Below, in pieces: positions 37,501 to 42,726 of a stretch of DNA of 64,000 nt. A program made the translations under genes and the position numbers. A model generated the notes under the pieces. That model searched no databases. It was given only the letters and a program-made list of their open reading frames with translations, and was not told where the DNA came from. How positions within the stretch are numbered: position 1 is the first letter of the stretch; every line of letters begins with the position of its first letter. Where the stretch lies: contig CM026394.1 in the NCBI GenBank assembly GCA_014843695.1, positions 41,338,196 to 41,402,195 of the forward strand. Reading direction: 5' to 3'. Source of the stretch: Archivesica marissinica (taxonomy: Eukaryota > Mollusca > Bivalvia > Venerida > Vesicomyidae).

Positions 37501-39595
37501 AACTTAATGATGCATCTAAAAAGACACCATAACATAGACGTAAACATCAACAAGACTATGAGTCAATCGCCGAACATTCCCCCACACCAACATCAGTGCA
37601 ATTCCTGATGATTTATATAAGCCATCATTCATTACTTGGACACTGTTCCACACTTGGACATGTGCACTGGATTATCTACAACAGTTGAATTTCCTTTGAT
37701 CTCATTTCGTGTACATGTATTATTAATTATTATTGTCTTTTGGTTTACTTTTATTCAAACGTTATGTGACTTGCAAGTTTTGTTCATATGTAGTAGGAAC
37801 TAGGATTATATACCAGTAAATTAAGTTGCTCTGAAGCCCTAGGGTCTCAGGATTAAGCAACACAAGAGTATGCTTCTTAGAAAGTAATCTGTAAATAATG
37901 GATCGAATCGGCACATAAAGAATCAGATCGGATCGAGCTTCTGGTGGATCGTTGCAGCCCTATTTATTATCTATGAGGGGTGGCATCGGTTTTTCATGAC
38001 TTCACTATAAAAAGAGTTTTTGTCCTGACAATTTTACAACATAGCTACCGTCAAGTAAAAGCTTATATGCAGGGGATCTGCTTTTTTATACACAACTCAA
38101 TCGCTTCAACCGGTGCTTATGTATATATTCACCGTTCTCTGAAACATTTTCTAGTCGATTTAAGTTGTTATTTTATTCAGTGTTTTTCAAGTTAATAAAT
38201 ACTGTTGAATGAGATAGTGTCTTAAAATGTGTGCAAAGTAATCCGTGTCATCTTATTAAATACTCTTAATAGAAAAAAATATAATAACAATGCATGACAA
38301 ATGAATAGGCACTATATCGCGATTATTTGATAAAATATCACAATATATCGCGATATGGGTTGCTGATATCGTGACACCCCTACAAGTTACCTCTCTTAAT
38401 TGATGGCTTCATGCTCAAGTTGCCTCCCTTGATTGATGGCGTCATGCTCAAGTTGCCTCCCTTGATTGATGGCTTTATACTCTGGTTATCTCCCTTGATT
38501 GATGGCTTTATACTCTGGTTATCTCCCTTGAATGATGGCTTCATGCTCAGGTTACCTCCCTTGATTGATGGCTTTATACTCTGGTTATCTCCCTTGAATG
38601 ATGGCTTCATGCTCCAGGTACCTCCCTTGATTTGTGGCTTTATGCTCAGGTTACCTCCCTTGATTGATGGCTTTATGCTCAGGTTACCTCCCTTGATGGC
38701 TTCATGCTCAGGTTACCTCCCTTGATTGATGGCTTTATGCTCAGGTTACCTCCCTTGATTGATGGCTTTATGCTCCAGGTTACCTCCCTTGATTGATGGC
38801 CTCATGCTCAGGTTTCTCCCCATGAACCATGCTCAAGTTTGCCAGATTGATTGTTCACAGTGTTCTATGTTTCACCGTGTTCTATGTTTCACCGTGTTCT
38901 CTGTTTCACCGTGTTCTATGTTTCACGTGTTCTATGTTTCACCGTGTTCTATGTTTCACCGTGTTCTATGTTTCACAGTGTTCTATGTTTCACCGTGTTC
39001 TATGTTTCACCGTGTTTGTTCTATGTTTCACCGTGTTCTATGTTTCACGTGTTCTATGTTTCACCGTGTTCTATGTTTCACCGTGTTCTATGTTTCACCG
39101 TGTTCTATGTTTCATCGTGTTCTATGTTTCACCGTGTTCTATGTTTCACCGTGTTCTATGTTTCACCGTGTTCTATGTTTCACCGTGTTCTATGTTTCAC
39201 CGTGTTCTATGTTTCACCGTGTTCTATGTTTCACCGTGTTCTATGTTTCACCGTGTTCTATGTTTCATCGTGTTCTATGTTTCACCGTTTTCTATGTTTC
39301 ATCGTGTTTTATGTTTCACCGTGTTCTATGTTTCGCAGTGTTTTATGTTTCGCAGTGTTTTATGTTTCGCAGTGTTCTATGTTTCGCAGTGTTCTATGTT
39401 TCACCGTGTTCTATGTTTCACTGTGTTCTATGTTTCATCGGGTTCTATGTTTCACCGTGTTCTATGTTCACCGTGTTCTATGTTTCACCGTGTTCTATGT
39501 TTCACCGTGTTCTATGTTCCAGTGAGAAGCTTCTTGGACCTGTACCCGATGGATTCTCATTCCTACCGAAACACAAGGCCAACGCATACAAGTAA
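16511..39595 (+). CDS. DUS3L: tRNA-dihydrouridine(47) synthase [NAD(P)+]-like, complete 12-exon gene
   Basis: This flavoenzyme family reduces a uridine in the variable-loop region (U47) of cytoplasmic tRNAs using FMN and NAD(P)H. Coding exons: 16511-16566, 18501-18633, 20910-21749, 22091-22132, 22916-23068, 25831-25947, 28030-28206, 30488-30584, 32947-33025, 35348-35536, 36448-36576, 39523-39595. All junctions are GT/AG, phases close, and the total is 694 aa plus TAA; human DUS3L is about 650. Two CCCH zinc fingers sit at about residues 82-101 (C-x8-C-x5-C-x3-H) and 118-139. An acidic low-complexity linker follows to about 343. The TIM-barrel catalytic domain begins at KLYLAPLTT and [14 protein letters not shown]. 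It has the catalytic cysteine in INCGCP (about C439), [10 protein letters not shown] with the tRNA-contacting lysine, [18 protein letters not shown] and [20 protein letters not shown]. It ends [19 protein letters not shown]. The ATG at 16511 is preceded by ATATTTCAG, so a 5' UTR exon upstream is likely. I see no disabling lesion. Candidate polyadenylation signals are at 41084 and 41174. Confidence 0.96.
16617..16862. mobile_element. TTAA MITE, family A, in DUS3L intron 1
   Basis: Same termini (TTAACCCTTTCAAC and GTTGAAAGAGTTAA) and the same internal hairpin as the copy at 5840-6080, with scattered substitutions. Confidence 0.8.
17037..17463. mobile_element. TTAA MITE, family B, with internal tandem duplications
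   Basis: It begins TTAACCCTTTCCTTCATAGA and ends GGAAAAGGGTTAA. Inside, GATTTAGG(T/C)TAATATAC, TTATATCTCCATATAAACGA and CATATCTATCCCACCTCC blocks recur. Other copies: 22480-22895, 52983-53340, 63330-63677. It shares the outer TTAACCCTTTC with family A. Confidence 0.75.
17695..17940 (-). mobile_element. S5-type tRNA-derived SINE
   Basis: On the minus strand: a head with GAGCAGTGGTTAGCGCACTC and B-box GGTTCGATCCTCGG, a body with GGTTTTCTCCGGGTACTCCG, and a tail ACTTGCTTCGCAATCG. An expanded copy lies at 26440-26940. Confidence 0.8.
18165..18390 (+). mobile_element. S2-type SINE, degenerate
   Basis: It contains GATAGCACAGTGGTAGCG, TCGCCTCAGGTGCAAAAGG and GATGGATTCCATCAGGAATG, matching the better copy at 27550-27790, with a deletion in the middle. 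Confidence 0.65.
18634..18950. repeat. About 124-bp tandem repeat in DUS3L intron 2
   Basis: About 2.5 copies contain CATACTCGCCTATAAGACG and CAGATCATGGCCTCAAATTG. Inverse single copies lie at 63195-63310 and partly at 62640-62740, so the unit derives from a dispersed element. Confidence 0.85.
19050..19350 (-). mobile_element. S3-type SINE, minus, in DUS3L intron 2
   Basis: A near-complete reverse copy. The tRNA-like head on the minus strand has AGTCCAGTGGTAACACGCTG and GGTTCGATCCCCTG, and the body is as at 13976-14262. Confidence 0.8.
19351..20909. other. Rest of DUS3L intron 2: SINE fragment and LINE/SINE-like tails
   Basis: About 20045-20225 is an S2-type SINE body (TTAGGCAAGGCATTTAAATT, GATGGATTCCATCAGGAATG). 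Two related tails ending AATAAAATATGTTTAAACTAA and AATAAATAATGTTTAAACTAA lie near 20400 and 20840. A GC-richer stretch at 20515-20690 is unidentified. No exon is seen. Confidence 0.5.
22210..22410. mobile_element. Composite SINE: plus-strand tRNA-like head joined to an inverted S2 body
   Basis: The head has GTGGCTGAGTGGTTACGATC and AGTTCGAATCCCG in plus orientation. The following GAATCCATCGCCACGAGGGA and GAGGCAATGTGGAATTTAAA are the S2 body in reverse. Confidence 0.55.
22480..22895. mobile_element. TTAA MITE, family B, inverted and amplified
   Basis: Three tandem copies of the right end (CCCTTTCCCTCATAGAAGC, CATACATTGACAATGTAG) are followed by the body and ATGAATGAAAGGGC. It ends 20 bp before the acceptor of DUS3L exon 5. 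Confidence 0.7.
23270..23468 (+). mobile_element. S4-type SINE in DUS3L intron 5
   Basis: It contains GTGTCATTGAGCAAAG, TTAGTACTGGTTAACCGCTT and a tail reading AATGGAACATACATACAT, the plus-orientation counterpart of 13540-13750. The tRNA-like head is diverged. Confidence 0.65.
23490..25686. repeat. 2.2 kb ATTACATTAGTAC short-period array
   Basis: Interdigitated ACATTACATTAGT units (12-13 bp, plus 6-bp ACATTA slips) with GTATATT, GCACATT, GGACATT and GTACAGT variants. It has no long ORF, since TAG occurs throughout. It fills most of DUS3L intron 5. Confidence 0.97.
25721..25850. repeat. 65-bp duplication of the DUS3L exon 6 5' edge
   Basis: The block TTCAATGTAAAGCTTACG...TATTGTTTAG plus CTGTGTGGAG and the next bases occurs at 25721-25785 and again at 25786-25850. 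The second copy is the true acceptor and exon start at 25831. The first is a decoy reading LCGVYPDSM then stop. Confidence 0.92.
25965..26170 (+). mobile_element. S2-type SINE, diverged head
   Basis: It contains GATGGATTCCATCAGTAATA, GTCTCAAGAGTGATTAATAT and a tail CTTGTTTCACAATCGAGCTA. The head has AGTTCGAATCCCG. Confidence 0.6.
26440..26940 (-). mobile_element. S5-type SINE with internally amplified 74-bp segment
   Basis: The tail and body match 17695-17940, but GATCTGGCGACCACCGTACC recurs at spacings of 73-78 bp about five times, where a normal copy has it once. The tRNA head is absent. Short ORFs here come from the repeat. Confidence 0.8.
27085..27282. mobile_element. Pogo/Tc1-like MITE with TA target site
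   Basis: The termini CAGTCTACATCCGTTATGTC and GACATAACGGATGTAGACTG are inverted repeats flanked by TA (27083-27084 and 27283-27284). The 198-bp length and internal CGACATAACCGA words fit a Tigger/pogo-type nonautonomous element. Confidence 0.8.
27550..27790 (+). mobile_element. S2-type tRNA-derived SINE, best copy
   Basis: Head with GATAGCGCAGTGGATGCGCG and B-box-like GAGTTTGAGCCCC; body CTTAGGCAAGGCATTTAAAT and GATGGATTCCATCAGGAATG; tail GTTTCGCAATCGAGCTAAAA. Confidence 0.8.
28321..30440. repeat. 27-bp minisatellite related to the DUS3L exon 8 5' edge
   Basis: About 65 units combine GTAGAACATGTATT with TTGTATGTTGCTG, then GTGTATGTATATG, then GTGTAGGTATATG variants progressing left to right. 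The unit junction TGTGTAGGTACATGCTAGAAC closely matches the true exon 8 acceptor and start (GGTTGTAG then GTACATGGCAGAACACGG at 30488). A SINE interrupts it at 28457-28727. Long frames on both strands are repeat artefacts (27 is a multiple of three). Confidence 0.95.
28457..28727 (+). mobile_element. S1-type tRNA-derived SINE inserted in the 27-bp array
   Basis: Head GCCTCCGTGGTCGAGTGG with B-box GGTTCGAGCCCC; body CCAAGTACTGGTTAACCGCT and GCCTGCCCAGGAAAGGTG; tail GGCGATATAGCCC, GCAGGCGTAAAACCC, then ATAATAATAAT. Array units continue on both sides. Confidence 0.88.
30598..30695 (+). mobile_element. S1-type SINE 3' fragment
   Basis: It contains CAGGAAAGGTGCTGTTAGG, GCCGGCGATATAGCCC and GCAGGCGTAAAACCCG, starting 14 bp after the DUS3L exon 8 donor. 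Confidence 0.75.
30696..31734. other. DUS3L intron 8 stretch, nothing recognised
   Basis: AT-rich, with a small hairpin around 30820-30855 (GGGCCACAAGTTCTAGC and inverse). A tRNA-like B-box word occurs near 31500-31530. No exon or transposon domain is seen. Confidence 0.4.
31735..32030 (-). mobile_element. S3-type SINE, minus
   Basis: Reverse copy. The tail side is ACGTTTATTTATCGTCGCTA, and the head on the minus strand has GTCCAGTGGTAACACGC and GGTTCGATCCCCCG. Confidence 0.82.
32070..32335 (+). mobile_element. S1-type SINE
   Basis: Near-complete copy: GCCTCCGTGGTCGAGTGG, GGTTCGAGCCCCG, CCAAGTACTGGTTAACCGCT, GCCGGCGATATAGCCC, tail CATAACATAAAA. Confidence 0.85.
32455..32930. repeat. 35-bp minisatellite before DUS3L exon 9
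   Basis: About 13 units contain GAGTATTCAGGGGCAGTAAC and TCACCAATGTCTCAT. The array ends about 15-20 bp before the exon 9 acceptor. Each unit has an acceptor-like TATTCAG but carries no exon 9 sequence. Confidence 0.95.
33012..34365. repeat. 49-bp array carrying the DUS3L exon 9 donor, interrupted by an assembly gap
   Basis: The real exon 9 end (GTCATGGTGGCAAG then GTAGGTACATC) is followed by units that repeat CTCATGG(G/T)GGC(A/G)AG, GTAAGTACATCATTCAC and GAGGCTCAGGGGGGATAC. Every unit therefore carries a good donor and about 12 coding-like bases. At least seven units are visible. Confidence 0.93.
33213..34212. other. Assembly gap, exactly 1000 N
   Basis: A run of N of round length inside the 49-bp array. 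It is a placeholder, so the true array length is unknown. Frames running through it are meaningless. Confidence 0.99.
34366..34664. other. DUS3L intron 9 stretch between arrays
   Basis: AT-rich, with no recognised element or exon. Confidence 0.5.
34665..35347. repeat. 62-64 bp array carrying the DUS3L exon 10 acceptor and exon start
   Basis: Eleven decoy units precede the true exon. Most contain TTTACAG then GGGTGCATTAATTAAGCCCT and GGATATTTATGAAGACAG. Read in the exon 10 frame each gives [13 protein letters not shown] then TAA. The true copy diverges at TATTCACTGAAATT and continues as exon 10. Confidence 0.97.
35508..35770. repeat. 44-bp array carrying the DUS3L exon 10 3' edge and donor
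   Basis: The last 30 or so bases of exon 10 (TTCTGGAGTGGCTGTCC, TTTCTGTACAG) plus GTAATGGTGACC are repeated five more times in the intron. Read-through gives an in-frame TAA at each donor. Confidence 0.97.
35771..36300. other. DUS3L intron 10: duplicated tRNA-like/MITE-like sequence
   Basis: CACTTGACTGGGTCCTCTGCGG occurs twice (about 35918 and 36075), followed by tRNA-like B-box text (GCAGGTTCGAATCC). ACCTGCATAAAGCAGCC at 35813 resembles the MITE at 50056. No exon is seen. Confidence 0.5.
36310..36470. repeat. Triplicated DUS3L exon 11 5' edge
   Basis: Three successive copies of GTAATTGACAATTTG(A/G)ACAG followed by ATATATTCCTGTTGGTA(A/T)C and CTGGAG. The third, at 36448, is the true exon. 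The first decoy has lost a base and the second reads [13 protein letters not shown] then stop. Confidence 0.94.
36577..36761. other. Start of DUS3L intron 11
   Basis: Unremarkable intron sequence with a G-run at 36601; nothing recognised. Confidence 0.5.
36762..37044. repeat. 33-bp minisatellite, left part
   Basis: Units contain TTACCTCCCTTGA(T/C)TGATGG and CT(T/C)(C/T)ATGCTCA. It is interrupted by the hAT element at 37045 and resumes at 38382. Confidence 0.93.
37045..38381. mobile_element. hAT-type nonautonomous element with perfect 8-bp target duplication, carrying a nested hAT
   Basis: The ends TAGGGGTGTAATATTAATAT and GATATCGTGACACCCCTA are terminal inverted repeats. The 8-bp CAAGTTAC lies directly outside both ends (37037-37044 and 38382-38389), the size expected for hAT transposition. 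Subterminal ATATCGCGATAT palindromes occur at both ends. A second element sits inside at 37124-37962. Confidence 0.88.
37124..37962. mobile_element. Nested hAT element with BED zinc-finger remnant
   Basis: The termini TAGGGCTGCAACGATTAA and GGATCGTTGCAGCCCTA are inverted. Flanks TTTATCATC and TTTATTATC look like a slightly diverged 8-bp target duplication. Inside, about 37391-37550, broken frames read [10 protein letters not shown] and then [14 protein letters not shown], the hallmark of a hAT transposase BED finger. No full transposase remains. Confidence 0.82.
38382..38820. repeat. 33-bp minisatellite, right part
   Basis: Same unit as 36762-37044 (TTACCTCCCTTGATTGATGG, CTTTATGCTCAGG), about 13 copies after the transposon. 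Confidence 0.95.
38855..39520. repeat. 17-bp minisatellite abutting the DUS3L exon 12 acceptor
   Basis: About 38 copies of TGTTCTATGTTTCACCG with small variants. The last partial unit, TGTTCTATGTTCCAG, provides the polypyrimidine tract and AG of the acceptor at 39521-39522. Confidence 0.96.
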
Positions 39596-40275
39596 TGTAC
39601 AGTAGAACGTGAAAACACAAGGCCAACGCATACAAGTAATGTACAGGAGAACGTGAAAACACAAGGCCAACGCATACAAGTAATGTACAGTAGAACGTGC
39701 AAACACAAGGCCAACGCATACAAGTAATGTACAGTAGAATGTGAAAACACAAGGCCAACGCATACAAGTAATGTACAGTAGAACGTGAAAACACAAGGCC
39801 AACGCATACAAGTAATGTACAGTAGAACGTGAAAACACAAGGCCAACGCATACAAGTAATGTACAGTAGAACGTGAAAACACAAGGCCAATGCATACAAG
39901 TAATGTACAGTAGAACGTGAAAACACAAGGCCAATGCATACAAGTAATGTACAGTAGAACGTGAAAACACAAGGCCAATGCCTACAAGTAATGTACAGTA
40001 GAACGTGAAAACACAAGGCCAATGCATACAAGTAATGTACAGTAGAATGTGAAAACACAAGGCCAACGCATACAAGTAATGTACAGTAGAACGTGAAAAC
40101 ACAAGGCCAACGCATACAAGTAATGTACAGTAGAACATGAAAACACAAGGCCAACGCATACAAGTAATGTACAGTAGAACGTGAAAACACAAGGCCAATG
40201 CATACAAGTAATGTACAGTAGAACATGAAAACACAAGGCCAACGCAAACAAGTAATGTACAGTAGAACGTGAAAA
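39567..40275. repeat. 44-bp array copying the DUS3L C-terminal codons and stop
   Basis: The end of exon 12 (AACACAAGGCCAACGCATAC, AAGTAA) plus TGTACAGTAGAACGTGAA is repeated about 16 times immediately downstream. Each unit re-encodes [12 protein letters not shown] with few changes, within the presumed 3' UTR. Confidence 0.97.
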
Positions 40276-41080
40276 GATAAATCCAGTCCATCATAACACA
40301 AGACCAGGTTAACAGCAAGGTGTCGAAGCATTCATCCACGTTAGCAGCAAGGTGTGGAAGCATACATCCAGTACATCATAACACAAGACCAGGTTAGCAG
40401 CAAGGTGTCGAAGCATTCATCCAGTCCATAACACAAGACCAGGTTAGCAGCAAGGTGTGGAAGCATACATCCAGTCCATCATAACACAAGACCACGTTAG
40501 CAGCAAGGTGTGGAAGCATACCTCCAGTCCATAACACAAGACCAGGTTAGCAGCAAGGTGTCGAAGCATACATCCAGTCCACCATAACACAAGACTAGGT
40601 TAGCAGCAAGGTGTCGAAGCATTCATCCACGTTAGCAGCAAGGTGTGGAAGCATACCTCCAGTCCATAACACAAGACCAGGTTAGCAGCAAGGTGTGGAA
40701 GCATTCATCCACGTTAGCAGCAAGGTGTGGAAGCATACCTCCAGTCCATAACACAAGACCAGGTTAGCAGCAAGGTGTGGAAGCATACATCCAGTCCATT
40801 ATAACACAAGACCAGGTTAGCAGCAAGGTGTGGAAGCATTCATCCAGTCCACCATAACACAAGACCAGGTTAACAGCAAGTGTGGAAGCATTCATCCAGT
40901 CCATTATAGCACAAGACCAGGTTAGCAGCAAGGTGTGGAAGCATACATCCAGTCCATCATAACACAAGACCAGGTTAGCAGCAAGGTGTGGAAGCATACA
41001 TCCAGTCCATCATAACACAAGACCAGGTTAGCAGCAAGGTGTGGAAGCATACATCCAGTCCACCATAACACAAGATGTTG
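40276..41080. repeat. About 53-bp minisatellite downstream of DUS3L
   Basis: Units contain ACCAGGTTAGCAGCAAGGTG, GAAGCATACATCCAGTCCA and TAACACAAG, about 15-18 copies with some short forms. Confidence 0.95.
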
Positions 41081-41083
41081 GAA

Positions 41084-41089
41084 AATAAA
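41084..41089 (+). terminator. Candidate DUS3L polyadenylation signal
   Basis: AATAAA follows the two 3' arrays. A second AATAAA lies at 41174-41179. Use of either implies a 3' UTR of about 1.5 kb composed almost wholly of tandem repeats. Confidence 0.35.
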
Positions 41090-41194
41090 ACATTCGAGAT
41101 AATGAGAGAATGTCCATATATGTTGAACATTTATTATTGATGAAGCCGAGTTCTGATTGGTTGGACTTGCAGAAATAAAACTCGAGCAGTGTTT

Positions 41195-41645
41195 GTAAAT
41201 GTTTAGTTTCATTACTTGAAGAATAGATGCAAGCAGTGATTGTAAATGTTTAGTTTCAGCAAGCAGTGTTTGTAAATGTTAGTTTCATTACTTGAAGAAT
41301 AGATGCAAGCAGTGATTGTAAATGTTTAGTTTCAGTACTTGAAGAATAGATGCAAGTAGTGTTTGTAAATGTTTAGTTTCAGTACTTTAAGAATAGATGC
41401 AAGCAGTGTTTGTAAATGTTTAGTTTCATTACTTTAAGAATAGATGCAAGCAGTGATTGTAAATGTTTAGTTTCAGTACTTTAAGAATAGATGCAAGCAA
41501 TGTTTGTAAATGTTTAGTTTCATTACTTGAAGAATAGATGCAAGCAGTGTTTGTAAATGTTTAGTTTCAGTACTTTAAGAATAGATGCAAGCAGTGTTTG
41601 TAAATGTTTAGTTTCAGTACTTTAAGAATAGATGCAAGCAGTGTT
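41195..41645. repeat. 47-bp minisatellite
   Basis: About 9-10 units contain GCAAGCAGTGTTTGTAAATG and TTTAGTTTCA(G/T)TACTT(T/G)AAG. Confidence 0.95.
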
Positions 41646-42044
41646 GGGGTGGTTGTGAAAGTGGTTTATGGGTTGGATAAAGGGTGTTAGGGGGTGGTGG
41701 GGAAGAAACATATTTTAATATGGGAATATTACAATATATTGCCGTCATATGACTTATGAAGTATGGTTGACGAGTAATACTCCATTTTCACCTAGCTACA
41801 TATTCATTGGATAATATTTTCTCAAGTTGGATAGCAGACAAGGGCCATAACTAAAGGGATTTAATTAAGTTCATAACTGTTTATTGAGATACTGACAACG
41901 CAGACTAATACAACCCCCCCCCCCCCATTTACTCTGAAATGGCATTGGACAACAAAGGGAGTGAATTCTGTGTGGTCAATTATAATTTTTTATTCTGAAT
42001 ACATCATTGATAATTATGTTCCATGTTTAATACCCGTATTGTTT
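41646..42044. other. Intergenic spacer between the DUS3L and CYP20A1 3' ends
   Basis: Unique AT-rich sequence with a C-run at 41916-41926; no gene is recognised. Confidence 0.5.
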
Positions 42045-42415
42045 AGGTACCCTATGCTTTATTGTCTGGTTCCCTATATCCCCTATGCTTTGTCTGGTTC
42101 CCTATCTCCCCTATGCTTTATTGTCTGGTTCCCTATCCCACCTATGCTTTGTCTGGTTCCCTATATCCCCTATGCTTTGTCTGGTTCCCTATATCCCCTA
42201 GGCTTTATTGTCTGGTTCCCTATATCCCCTAGGCTTTATTGTCTGGTTCCCTATATCCCCTATGCTTTATTGTCTGGTTCCCTATCTCCCCTATGCTTTA
42301 TTGTCTGGTTCCTTATCTCCCCTATGCTTTATTGCCTGGTTCCCTATATCCCCTATGCTTTATTGTCGGTTCCCTATCTCCCCTATGCTTTATTGTCTGG
42401 TTCCCTATCTCCCCA
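42045..42415. repeat. About 30-bp minisatellite with repeated AATAAA on the CYP20A1 sense strand
   Basis: Units contain CCCCTATGCTTTATTGTCTG and GTTCCCTAT. TTTATT in most units is AATAAA on the minus strand, 300-670 bases beyond the CYP20A1 stop, giving about nine tandem candidate polyadenylation signals. Confidence 0.9.
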
Positions 42416-42726
42416 AATAGTCTTGACTAGAAGAACGTATATAAATGCCAAAATATATTCCAGCCAGTTTTTCATGGTGACCAAGCAATGGAGCTACAGT
42501 ATTTAATAAATTCATGATAGGATCAATTACATATAACTTATATCGACCAATCAAACGTTGCCATTCTAATACCTCACACCATTGGACAATTACTCGACCA
42601 ATCAAATGTTGTCATTCTAATACCTCACACCATTGAACAATTACTCGACCAATCAAATGTTGTCATTCTAATACCTCACGGCCATTGGACAATCAAATCT
42701 CTTAGCACCAGGTTTTTGCAACCAGT
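42416..42726. other. Presumed CYP20A1 3' UTR with a 57-bp partial repeat
   Basis: CATTCTAATACCTCAC and GACCAATCAAA recur three times at 42540-42700. Otherwise unique. Confidence 0.5.

Noticed and set aside
38759..40363. Frames of 220-280 aa in the 17-bp and 44-bp arrays
   Set aside because: Repeat translations; the genuine coding part is exon 12 of DUS3L (39523-39595).
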